The position numbers and the translations under genes were made by a program. From Paraburkholderia silviterrae (GTDB lineage: Bacteria; Pseudomonadota; Gammaproteobacteria; Burkholderiales; Burkholderiaceae), in assembly GCF_004353915.1 (NCBI RefSeq), contig NZ_SMRP01000006.1, positions 321,564 through 374,561 on the forward strand: 52,998 bases of DNA. The letters run 5' to 3'. Position 1 is the first letter of the stretch, and each line of letters starts with the position of its first letter. The notes under the pieces were generated by a model that was not told the DNA's origin, searched no databases, and saw only the letters and a list, made by a program, of their open reading frames with translations. Of the stretch, positions 25,797 through 33,033 are shown piece by piece.

Positions 25797-26588
25797 ATGC
25801 TGGGTATTACATTGGAAGGTGCGTTGGGGCTCGGTGATCAGTTGCAGTTTTCATCATTTCCTGAGAATCATTATCGAAACACGGGGCAGAAAATTGTCGA
25901 TGTCGATCGCGCCTGGATATTCGACCATAATCCCTACGTGGTCAGAAACGAGCAATCGGAGAGGGTGCTGAACCTTTGGTCGAAACAATGGCCATGGGCA
26001 GAACTCGTACCGGCGCCGGAATACGAAAAGAAGCCCGTATATTCATCCATAGCAGAGCGGACCGGCACGATTTTCGGTCACGTTGCCTATTTGCGGCACC
26101 CGAGACTTTACCGGTTCGAAGAGCTTCCGACGCTTGAGAGACGAATCGTCATTCATACGACGGGTAAGCGCGTTCCGGTTCAGTCCGCGTATGGTGAGGA
26201 TCACGCGCGCTGTTTATCCGAGGAAATTATCGATCACATCCGCAAGACCTACGCTGGGTATGAAATCATCCAGGTGGGTTCATTGGACGATATTGATGCA
26301 CAGGTTGTTGACTGCCGGGGTATCGGGGATATCTGGGAGGTTGTTCGCCTGATCGCACAAGCGCGCATATATATCGGTGTCGATAGTGGGCCGTACTGGA
26401 TTGCTTCATGTTTCCCGAAAATTTTCAGGAAGAAGGTGTTGATGCAGTACCCCCCGGAATTCTTGCGAGACGGTTTTGTTCCGATGCACGCTCTAAATGC
26501 ACACACGCATTGGCACGATCACTCCTGTTTATATTTTAATAGGACGGTCGATGACGCAGGCATCACATACGGGTATCTAAAGCTCTAG
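25797..26588 (+). CDS. Glycosyltransferase family 9-like protein
   Basis: This 263-residue protein has GALGLGDQLQF near the N-terminus and a C-terminal block IYIGVDSGPYWIAS (about 193-206), which resembles the VGVDSGPxHLA nucleotide-sugar site of heptosyltransferase-like (GT9) enzymes. Overall identity to a named family is not clear, and it is shorter than LPS heptosyltransferases (about 320-350). GGGAG lies just before ATG 25797. Its codon use is noticeably richer in A/T (ATA, AAT, TTT codons) than that of its neighbours, and imperfect direct repeats flank it, so horizontal gain is likely. It stands alone. It could modify a surface glycan or a protein. Confidence 0.55.
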   Translation: MLGITLEGALGLGDQLQFSSFPENHYRNTGQKIVDVDRAWIFDHNPYVVRNEQSERVLNLWSKQWPWAELVPAPEYEKKPVYSSIAERTGTIFGHVAYLRHPRLYRFEELPTLERRIVIHTTGKRVPVQSAYGEDHARCLSEEIIDHIRKTYAGYEIIQVGSLDDIDAQVVDCRGIGDIWEVVRLIAQARIYIGVDSGPYWIASCFPKIFRKKVLMQYPPEFLRDGFVPMHALNAHTHWHDHSCLYFNRTVDDAGITYGYLKL

Positions 26589-26925
26589 CGGGCGGTTGCG
26601 GTGTTCACGCTGCCGGTTTCCGTGACGAGCTTGCCCACCTGCAGGCGGACGTATTCAGTGCTGGAATTGAAGTTTGATCTGGGCTTGGTTGTGTTCGCCC
26701 GGGCCAGTGCGCGCCATCAAAACAGAATCGACACCGCCCGCGCGTGCTGCGGATATTGCGGAAAGCTAAAGGAATGTGTCCTTTTGAGACGCTTGGCGGG
26801 CCTTTGCGGTTAGCGTTGCCCCACGCGCACCCGATTAAAAATACGATCGCGCGCGCCGGCCGGGGAACCTATCGAGAACGCCTGCCATCCCCGGCCTCGA
26901 GGCAGGTACTCGAATGGAGACCAGC
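26589..26925. other. 337-bp intergenic region carrying repeat copy B
   Basis: No gene is supported. It contains the second copy of the flanking repeat (26713-26737) and the promoter region of the small gene at 26926. Confidence 0.45.
26713..26737 (+). repeat. Imperfect direct repeat, copy B
   Basis: Second copy of the 25-bp element at 25593-25617, 1,120 bases apart in the same orientation. The matching sequence continues loosely for about 20 bases on the right (GCG-rich, then GGATAT versus GTATAT). Confidence 0.6.
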
Positions 26926-27291
26926 ATGCGTGAGAAAGGGGAGGTCGCTGCACGCTTGATCGATGTGATGCAAGAGGGGACCTGCGGTACGGCAACGGAA
27001 CTGGCGATGCGGGTCAAGGCCGATGCCCGTAGCGTGCGCGCGGTTCTGCGCCTCTGGCTTGAAGCGGGGATTGTTCACGTGGCCGAGGAGATCGTGCCCG
27101 GCCGCGCGCGCGTATTTCGCTATGGCAGCACATCGTCGCCGCCCGCCGGCCTGGCCGGCGCAATGCCCCACAAGCCTCGCCGCGGTCCTGCGGTTCCCGT
27201 GGATCGATGGCCGCAGCTCGATTCCGACCTTGCGGCTGCGGTTGACGCAATGGTCCGCGTACGGGTGCGCGAGCCTGTGCGAGCTCGTTGA
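26926..27291 (+). CDS. Small protein with a winged-helix-like N-terminus, unrecognised
   Basis: This 121-residue protein starts at ATG 26926, preceded by GGAGA at a six-base distance; an in-frame ATG at 26914 overlaps that site. Residues 5-65 read like a small winged helix (AARLIDVMQEG, TATELAMRVKADARSVRAVLRLWLEAGIVH), comparable to regulators that test a gene-conversion state, and the tail is Pro/Arg-rich. No family is recognised. It lies beside the repeat-flanked glycosyltransferase insert and ends convergently with the XRE-PAS gene at a shared hairpin. It may be a DNA-binding protein of an old mobile element. Confidence 0.55.
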   Translation: MREKGEVAARLIDVMQEGTCGTATELAMRVKADARSVRAVLRLWLEAGIVHVAEEIVPGRARVFRYGSTSSPPAGLAGAMPHKPRRGPAVPVDRWPQLDSDLAAAVDAMVRVRVREPVRAR

Positions 27292-27303
27292 GCATCGTCG
27301 CCG

Positions 27304-27327
27304 GGAGCGCTTCGTGCGAAGCGCTCC
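27304..27327. terminator. Bidirectional hairpin terminator
   Basis: A perfect 11-bp stem (27304-27314, 27317-27327) with a 2-base loop sits between the small winged-helix gene and the convergent XRE-PAS gene. Confidence 0.6.
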
Positions 27328-27380
27328 TTAGGGCCGCTCGCGACGGGTATTCGTTAAGGCGTCCGACCGATCGCTAATCG

Positions 27381-28451
27381 TTAACTTTCGGCGGCCGGCT
27401 GCGCCGCCGCCGTCGCGCTCGGCGCCATATCGGCGGGCTGCGCCGCGCGGCACAGCGCCGTGAGCCATACGTCTTCGCCGTGCGGCGCCACGCGCGCGTG
27501 GCCTTGCTCCACCACGAGCCGCCATGTGTCGTCGGGCAGCGAGGCGCGATACAGCACGCGATAGTCCGTGCGGCGCGCGAGCGCATCGTTCACGGCCGCC
27601 TCGCGCGCCGCGCGGTCGTCGGGATGGATATGCTGCGAGAGCTCGACGTAATGGCGCGGCGCCTGCGCCGGATCGACGCCGAACAGACGGCACCACTCGT
27701 CCGACACAATCAGCTCGTCTTGCGCGCGCAGCCAGCGCCATGCGCCGAAGCCCGCGATGCGCGCGGCGTCGTTGAGCAGTTGCAAATTCCGCTGCAGCAC
27801 GAACTCCTCCTGCTTGCGCGCGCTGATGTCGATGGTGGTGCCCACCACGCGCACGGGGCGCCCCGCGTCGTCGAGCAGCGTGGCGACGCGCGATTCGATC
27901 CAGCGGATGTGCCCGTCCGGCAAAATGATGCGGAAGTCCCACACGCGCGGGGCCTTGCTGGCGACCAGTTCCTTGAGGGCCTCGTCGTTCAGCCAGATCG
28001 AGTCTTCGGGGTGCAGGATCTCCCAGAATTCCTCGTTGCTGCGGATCTCGCGGCCGTAGACTTGCGCGCAATTGCTCGAGTAGATCAGCTCGTCGGCCAC
28101 GAGATTCCATTCCCATGTGACGATGCCGGCCGACTCCTGGGCGTGCTTCATGCGCGCTTCGTTCGACATGATCTCGGCCGTGTAGCGGCGGCGCAGGTCG
28201 GTCATGGGCAGCTCGGTCGTGCCCGCGAGGCCGAGGTCCTTCACGGCATCGTCGCCGTAGCGCAGCCAGACCCAGTTCACGTCGAGGAACGCCGCGAGGC
28301 GGCGCAGGTTCGAATAGTCGATCTCGCCGCCGCGCGTCCACTTGTGCACGGCGGGGCGCGAAATACCGACGGCATCGGCCACTTGCTGCAGGCTCAGCTT
28401 CTTGTGCTCGAGCAGCACTTTAAGGCGGAACGCGAACGTATCCTCGGACAT
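27381..28451 (-). CDS. XRE-type regulator with two PAS domains
   Basis: This 356-residue protein starts with a Cro/CI helix-turn-helix (about 8-65; SLQQVADAVGISRPAVHKWTRGG) followed by two PAS sensor domains (about 100-220 with WEWNLVADELIYSSNCAQVYG and the PAC-like FRIILPDGHIRWIESRVATLLDDAGRPVRVVGTTIDIS; and about 230-335 with GFGAWRWLRAQDELIVSDEW). It has no kinase or cyclase domain, so DNA binding is its only visible output. ATG 28451 has GAGGGA upstream. PAS domains could bind a small molecule, haem or flavin; no Cys or His cofactor motif is obvious. It is the gene next to the carnitine-type catabolic cluster and a candidate regulator of it. Confidence 0.8.
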   Translation of the reverse strand: MSEDTFAFRLKVLLEHKKLSLQQVADAVGISRPAVHKWTRGGEIDYSNLRRLAAFLDVNWVWLRYGDDAVKDLGLAGTTELPMTDLRRRYTAEIMSNEARMKHAQESAGIVTWEWNLVADELIYSSNCAQVYGREIRSNEEFWEILHPEDSIWLNDEALKELVASKAPRVWDFRIILPDGHIRWIESRVATLLDDAGRPVRVVGTTIDISARKQEEFVLQRNLQLLNDAARIAGFGAWRWLRAQDELIVSDEWCRLFGVDPAQAPRHYVELSQHIHPDDRAAREAAVNDALARRTDYRVLYRASLPDDTWRLVVEQGHARVAPHGEDVWLTALCRAAQPADMAPSATAAAQPAAES

Positions 28452-28494
28452 CCATTTCCCTCTATGACGAATCGCGCGGTTGAACGGATTGATC

Positions 28495-28529
28495 GGTTCA
28501 AGCGGTTCAAGCGGATCGATCGGTTCAAG
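28495..28529. repeat. 9-bp repeat upstream of the XRE-PAS gene
   Basis: GGTTCAAGC occurs three times (28495-28503, 28504-28512, 28521-28529), two of them directly adjacent. It lies 44-78 bases upstream of the XRE-PAS start, where it could be an operator array or a slippage repeat. Confidence 0.55.
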
Positions 28530-28692
28530 CGGATCAAAAGAAAACGGCGGCATATGCCCCAAGCCGCAGATCGGGCAGGGCATATGCCGCCGGTGATCTC
28601 CTGGGCGCGCGGCCCGAATGTCGTTCATCGAGCCGCGTATCAGCCGCTAGTTTAACGGATCGGGGCCATCGCCGTGACGCAGGGCACGCTCG

Positions 28693-28715
28693 CGGCCTCG
28701 CGTCGCGGGAGGCCG
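28693..28715 (-). terminator. Hairpin after the cntB-like gene
   Basis: CGGCCTC (28693-28699) pairs with GAGGCCG (28709-28715), 17 bases beyond the stop at 28732. It has no T run. Confidence 0.4.
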
Positions 28716-28731
28716 TTGCGCCGGGCTCGAT

Positions 28732-29694
28732 TTACAGGTCGATCACGAGGCGCGGCGTGCGCGAGCGCGACACGCACAGCAGGATGGTCTTTTGCGCGGC
28801 CTTTTCGTCGTCGTCGAGATACTGGTCGCGATGGTCGGCCTCGCCTTCGAGGATTGCCACCTCGCAGGTGCCGCACACGCCTTCGCGGCACAGCGACTCC
28901 ACGGTCACGCCAGCGCGCTCGATGGCTTTGAGAATGGTCTCGTCCTCGCCCACTTCGAGTTCGATGCCCGACTTCGCGAGCACGACGGTGAAGGCCTTGC
29001 CGGCCGTGTCGGTGGCGGCGAACTGCTCCGAGTGCAGCTGCGCCTTCGGCCAGCCGAGCAGCGCGGCATTCGCATAGACGGCGTCGTTCAGGCCCTGCGG
29101 GCCGCACACGTAGACGTGCGCATCGGCGGGCAGGTTCTTGAAGAGCTTGAGCAGGTCGAGGCGCTGGCCCTCGCTGTCCACATAGCAGTGCACGTTGGCC
29201 GCGTGCGGGCCGGCCTTCAGTTCTTCGACGAAGGCGCCGTGCTCGGGGCTGCGGTACGCGTAATGGAGCTCGAGCTCGAGATGCTCGGGGCGATGCTCGG
29301 CGAGCTGCGCGAGAAACGGCGTGATGCCGATGCCGCCCGCGATGAACACGTGACGCTTCGCGCCCGCCGCAAGCTCGAACAGATTGGCGGGCGAGCCGAT
29401 GGCGAGGCGCGTGCCGGCCGCCACCTTCTCGTGCATGAACGCTGAGCCGCCGCGCGAAGCCTCTTCGCGGCGCACGGCAATCTGGTACTGGCGCGTGTCG
29501 TGCGGCGAGCTCAACAGCGAGTACGCGTTGTGGTGCCACGCATCGCCTTCCTGCATCGAGACGAGCACGTGGGCGCCGCCGTTGAACGAGGGCAGCGGCG
29601 CGCCATCGGGCAGCGCGAGCGTGAAGCGCTTGATGAGCGGAGTGAGTTGCTCGACGGCGACTACGTCGACAGTGATCGATTCGCGGGCGTTCAT
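28732..29694 (-). CDS. cntB: Carnitine monooxygenase reductase subunit (CntB/YeaX-like)
   Basis: This 320-residue flavoprotein passes electrons from NAD(P)H through a flavin to a plant-type 2Fe-2S cluster and on to a Rieske oxygenase. The N-terminal part is a ferredoxin-NADP reductase-type flavin domain (HNAYSLLSS), the middle an NAD domain (FIAGGIGITPFLAQL, VYVCGPQGL), and the C-terminus the ferredoxin domain with Cys269, Cys274, Cys277 and Cys307 (CX4CX2CX29C). This order is that of phthalate dioxygenase reductase and CntB. Its partner is most likely the CntA-like oxygenase at 31488-32636; it may also serve the GbcA-like enzyme at 36752, which has no reductase of its own. A strong terminator upstream indicates its own promoter in 29695-29803. 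Confidence 0.82.
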   Translation of the reverse strand: MNARESITVDVVAVEQLTPLIKRFTLALPDGAPLPSFNGGAHVLVSMQEGDAWHHNAYSLLSSPHDTRQYQIAVRREEASRGGSAFMHEKVAAGTRLAIGSPANLFELAAGAKRHVFIAGGIGITPFLAQLAEHRPEHLELELHYAYRSPEHGAFVEELKAGPHAANVHCYVDSEGQRLDLLKLFKNLPADAHVYVCGPQGLNDAVYANAALLGWPKAQLHSEQFAATDTAGKAFTVVLAKSGIELEVGEDETILKAIERAGVTVESLCREGVCGTCEVAILEGEADHRDQYLDDDEKAAQKTILLCVSRSRTPRLVIDL

Positions 29695-29803
29695 GGTGCC
29701 TTCCTTTACCGCAGGCCGCGCTCTTGCCTTGAGGGCCGGCGCGCGCCTGGGGATGCTTCGTTATTGCCCGTACGGGTATTTCGGGCGGTTGATTCTGAAT
29801 CCG

Positions 29804-29838
29804 GAAAAAAGAGCGGATGCGGCGCGGACCGCATCCGC
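29804..29838 (-). terminator. Rho-independent terminator after the aldehyde dehydrogenase gene
   Basis: On the minus strand a perfect 9-bp stem (29813-29821 and 29830-29838) is followed by a TTTTTT run (29805-29810). It separates the aldehyde dehydrogenase from cntB. A second small hairpin, GCGCGC/GCGCGC at 29849-29864, overlaps the stop codon of the aldehyde dehydrogenase. Confidence 0.85.
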
Positions 29839-29855
29839 CCGAACGTCAGCGCGCT

Positions 29856-31316
29856 TTAGCGCGCCACGCCTGCCATGCAGAGGTACTTGATCGACAGAAA
29901 GTCTTCGATGCCGTACTTCGAGCCTTCGCGGCCAATGCCCGACTGCTTCACGCCGCCGAACGGCGCGACTTCGTTCGAGATCAGCCCCGTGTTGATGCCG
30001 ACGATGCCGTACTCGAGCTGCTCGGCCACGCGCCAGATGCGGCCGATGTCGCGGCTGTAGAAGTACGCCGCGAGCCCGTAGATCGAATCGTTCGCGAATT
30101 GCACGACTTCGGCGTCGCTCGAAAAGCGCACGATGGGCGCGACCGGCCCGAAGATTTCTTCGGAGAGCACGGCCATGCCGGGCTTCGCGTCGGCGAGCAC
30201 GGTGGGCGCGTAGAAGTTGCCGCCGCGTGCGTGCGGCGCGCCGCCCGTGACCACGCGTGCGCCTTGTTTGACCGCGTCGCGCACGAGGCCGTCGACCTTG
30301 TCGCGTGCCGCTTCGGTGATGAGCGGCCCGATGTTCACGCCGTCGGCGAAGCCGTCGTCGACCTTGAAGGCGGACACGCGCTCGGCGAAGCGGCGGCAGA
30401 ACTCGTCATAGACCGAGTCGTGCACATAGAAGCGGTTCGCGCAGACGCAGGTCTGCCCTGCGTTGCGGTACTTCGAGAGCAGCGCGCCTTCGATGGCGGC
30501 GTCCAGATCCGCGTCGTCGAACACGATGAACGGCGCGTTGCCGCCGAGCTCCAGCGAGACCTTCTTGACCGTGTCCGAGCACTGGCGCATCAGGAGGCGG
30601 CCCACTTCGGTCGAGCCCGTGAACGTGAGCTTCTTGACGAGCGGGCTCGACGTCATTTCGAGGCCGATCTCGCGCGACTTGCCCGTGACGACGTTGATCA
30701 CGCCAGCGGGAATGCCGGCCTGCTCGGCGAGCGCCGCGAGCGCGAATGCGGAAAACGGCGTCTCGTTGGCCGGCTTGATGACGATGGTGCAGCCGGCGGC
30801 CAGCGCCGGTGCGGCCTTGCGGGTGATCATCGCGGCCGGGAAGTTCCACGGCGTGATGGCGGCGACGACGCCCACCGGCTCCTTCGTCACGACGAGGCGC
30901 TGGTCGGGGTTCGGGCTCGGGATCACATCGCCGTCGATGCGCTTGCCCTGCTCGGCGAACCACTCGATGAACGAGGCGGCATAGCCGATCTCGCCGCGCG
31001 CCTCGGCGAGCGGCTTGCCTTGCTCGCGCGTCATCAGCTCGGCCAGCGCGTCCTGGTTCGCCATGATGAGCTCGAACCAGTTGCGCAGCAGGCGCGCGCG
31101 CTCCTTGGCGGTGGTGGCGCGCCAGGCGGGGAACGCGCGGTTAGCGGCTTCGATGGCGGCGCGCGCTTCGGGCGCGCCCATGTTCGGCACGCTCGCGATG
31201 CGCTCGCCCGTGGAGGGGTTGTGGACGTCGAGCGTGGCGCCGTCGTTGGCGTCGCGCCACTGGCCGTCGATATAAGCCTGTTGGCGGAACAGGCCGGGAT
31301 TCTGCAGGGAATTCAT
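29856..31316 (-). CDS. NAD(P)-dependent semialdehyde dehydrogenase, GabD-like (probable malic semialdehyde dehydrogenase)
   Basis: This 486-residue aldehyde dehydrogenase has TPWNFPAAMITRK, the cofactor-binding FTGSTEVGR, catalytic Glu in LELGGNAP and catalytic Cys in GQTCVCANR, all as in succinate-semialdehyde dehydrogenases. Its length is standard. It sits between the CntA-like oxygenase and the CntB-like reductase on the same strand. Carnitine monooxygenase releases malic semialdehyde, so oxidation of that to malate is the likely job; true GabD activity in 4-aminobutyrate breakdown is the alternative because no gabT is present. It is read from the cntA side through a repeat-rich 171-bp gap. 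Confidence 0.85.
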   Translation of the reverse strand: MNSLQNPGLFRQQAYIDGQWRDANDGATLDVHNPSTGERIASVPNMGAPEARAAIEAANRAFPAWRATTAKERARLLRNWFELIMANQDALAELMTREQGKPLAEARGEIGYAASFIEWFAEQGKRIDGDVIPSPNPDQRLVVTKEPVGVVAAITPWNFPAAMITRKAAPALAAGCTIVIKPANETPFSAFALAALAEQAGIPAGVINVVTGKSREIGLEMTSSPLVKKLTFTGSTEVGRLLMRQCSDTVKKVSLELGGNAPFIVFDDADLDAAIEGALLSKYRNAGQTCVCANRFYVHDSVYDEFCRRFAERVSAFKVDDGFADGVNIGPLITEAARDKVDGLVRDAVKQGARVVTGGAPHARGGNFYAPTVLADAKPGMAVLSEEIFGPVAPIVRFSSDAEVVQFANDSIYGLAAYFYSRDIGRIWRVAEQLEYGIVGINTGLISNEVAPFGGVKQSGIGREGSKYGIEDFLSIKYLCMAGVAR

Positions 31317-31330
31317 GGGTGTCTCCTGTC

Positions 31331-31462
31331 GACCAGAGTTAGCGCTTTAGCTGTCGGCTGGAGTTAGTGCTTCAGCACTTACTCCAGCCCCATGCAAAGC
31401 TCTTACTCTGGTCCCATGCAAAGCTGTTGGCCGAAGTTAGTGGGTTAGTACTCACTCCGGCC
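31331..31462. repeat. Nested hairpin repeats between cntA and the aldehyde dehydrogenase gene
   Basis: The gap holds related units built on GGNNGGAGTTAGTG/CACTTACTCC arms. A 16-bp stem with one mismatch (31356-31371 and 31374-31389, loop 2) is nested inside an outer pair GACCAGAGTTAG/CTTACTCTGGTC (31331-31342, 31402-31413). A third, looser hairpin is at 31429-31441/31450-31462. CCATGCAAAGCT follows twice (31390-31401, 31414-31425) and a variant once more. It looks like a REP-type element amplified inside an operon. Confidence 0.75.
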
Positions 31463-31487
31463 CGATGCCAAACGCCGCGCTGCGGCT

Positions 31488-32636
31488 TCAGTCCTGGTAC
31501 TGCTGCGCGAGCAGGTTATGGAAGTGCGCAATGCCGTGCTCGCTGATGCCGCTGCGCTGCTTGTCGACCATGATGCGGCCCTGGCCGCGATAGCCGCGCG
31601 ACTTCAGGCCCTTCTGCACGCTTTCCACGAGGCGAATGTCTTCCGGACGGAACACGGTGCGATACCACTCGATCAGCTTTTGCTGCTCTTCGGTCGGCTC
31701 GTCGTTCAGGAAGTAGATGTCGTAGTGCTGGAGCGTGACTTCGGCGCTCATCGGGAATTCATAGATGACCGTCATGAAGTCGCTGCCCGGCGGCACGTTG
31801 AACATCGTGCACGGCCACGCCCAGTAGCCGCTGAAGCTCGGGTCCTTCACCGACGGATCGAGCTTGAACGAGCGCTCCGACGACTGCGCGTGACCGAACT
31901 GCACCGTCCAGTTGCCGTGCAGCGTGTGCGTGTACTGGTCGATCTTCACGGAGTCCGAGAAGCCGGGGTGGGCCGGGCCGCAGTGGTAGCACTCGAGATA
32001 GTTGTCGACGATCGACTTCCAGTTGGCGGGCGTCTCGGTCACGAAGCGCGCGGCCAGCTTGAGGTCGTCGATGACCGGGCAGGCCTTGCGCAGGCTTGCT
32101 TCGAGGCCGGGCAGTTGCGCTTCCACGCCTTCTGCTTGCGGGTTCAGGTTGATGAACACGAAGCCCGCGTATTCCTCCACGCGCACCGGCACGAGCGTCG
32201 AATTCTCCTTGTCGAACGATTCCACGTGGTCGCAGTTATTGGCGTGCGCGAGCGCGCCGTCGAGCTTGAACGCCCAGGCGTGGTAGGGGCAGGTGATGAC
32301 GTTCTTCGCCTTGCCGCTGCCTTCGAGCAACTGGTGGCCACGGTGCGGGCAGACGTTATAGAAGGCGCGCAGCACCTTGTCCTTGCCGCGCACGAGCAGG
32401 ATGCTCTCGCCCACCACCTCGCGGGTCACGTAGGCGTTCGCCTCGGCCAGCTCGCTGCGGTGCGCGACGCAGATCCACGCGTTTTCGAAAATCTTCTTCT
32501 CTTCCGCCTTGTAGACCGCCTCGGAGTTGTAGTAGCTCGCCGGGATGGTCCAGGCGAGTTCCGGGTTGGAGCAGAAGTCGGCCGGCAACTTCGGCAGTTC
32601 AGGTTTCTTGTGGAATTCGATCGGGAGGTAGGTCAT
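31488..32636 (-). CDS. cntA: Carnitine monooxygenase oxygenase subunit (CntA/YeaW-like Rieske protein)
   Basis: This 382-residue Rieske oxygenase cleaves carnitine to trimethylamine and malic semialdehyde. The Rieske cluster ligands are Cys96/His98 and Cys116/His119 (CPHRGH, CPYH). The mononuclear iron ligands are His218, His223 and Asp333, and the residue bridging the two centres is Glu215 in YLECYHC, rather than the Asp of aromatic-ring oxygenases; Glu at this place is the hallmark of CntA and related enzymes acting on quaternary amines. Segments such as RGLKSRGYRGQGRI-type KGLKSRGYRGQGRIM and NVPPGSDFMTVIYEFP agree with CntA. It is the first gene of the minus-strand operon, divergent from an NCS1 permease. 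Confidence 0.88.
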   Translation of the reverse strand: MTYLPIEFHKKPELPKLPADFCSNPELAWTIPASYYNSEAVYKAEEKKIFENAWICVAHRSELAEANAYVTREVVGESILLVRGKDKVLRAFYNVCPHRGHQLLEGSGKAKNVITCPYHAWAFKLDGALAHANNCDHVESFDKENSTLVPVRVEEYAGFVFINLNPQAEGVEAQLPGLEASLRKACPVIDDLKLAARFVTETPANWKSIVDNYLECYHCGPAHPGFSDSVKIDQYTHTLHGNWTVQFGHAQSSERSFKLDPSVKDPSFSGYWAWPCTMFNVPPGSDFMTVIYEFPMSAEVTLQHYDIYFLNDEPTEEQQKLIEWYRTVFRPEDIRLVESVQKGLKSRGYRGQGRIMVDKQRSGISEHGIAHFHNLLAQQYQD

Positions 32637-33033
32637 GGGGTCCGCCGCACTGGAAGTGATTAACTGACAGTTACAACAAAACTATGGGTTAACGAAACTA
32701 TAGGAGAAATCTCACCTGCGGTGGATCAGGGTTATCCCTCGATGCGGTCCCAAAAAATACTGTTTTGATGCAAAACGCCTATTCTTACCGTTTGAAATCA
32801 ATAAGGATTGACTTGGCGCATTGCAAATAGATTTCTCGGCGGACGTCAATAGGAGGATCCGATAGTGAGACGAAACCGCTCAGGCTGCGTACCATTGTTA
32901 ACCAGTAGTTTGATGTTAACCGTAGGATAACCGCGCCGTGTCAGGACACTGGAACTTCTGGTACCGGGACCGGCGTGGGAGGCGGAGCCGCGTCACGCGT
33001 GCCTGCCCGAGCCACCCCACTACTGGAGGAGAC
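32637..33033. promoter_or_regulatory. Divergent promoter region with three GTTAAC sites
   Basis: This 397-bp AT-richer region separates cntA and the NCS1 permease gene. GTTAAC occurs at 32688-32693, 32897-32902 and 32915-32920. The last two sit in the 8-bp direct repeat TGTTAACC (32896-32903, 32914-32921), spaced 18 bp, on the permease side. They are operator candidates for a regulator controlling both directions, such as the XRE-PAS or LysR protein. Confidence 0.45.

Noticed and set aside
25593..26737. Intact insertion sequence around the glycosyltransferase-like gene
   Set aside because: The repeats are direct rather than inverted, imperfect, and no transposase is present; only a possible remnant is reported.
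28481..28540. tRNA T-loop-like GGTTCAAGC strings
   Set aside because: They recur in tandem without a cloverleaf, acceptor stem or anticodon arm, so no tRNA is called.
31331..31462. CRISPR array
   Set aside because: The repeats are hairpin arms and one 12-bp string, not equal repeats with unique spacers, and no cas genes are near.
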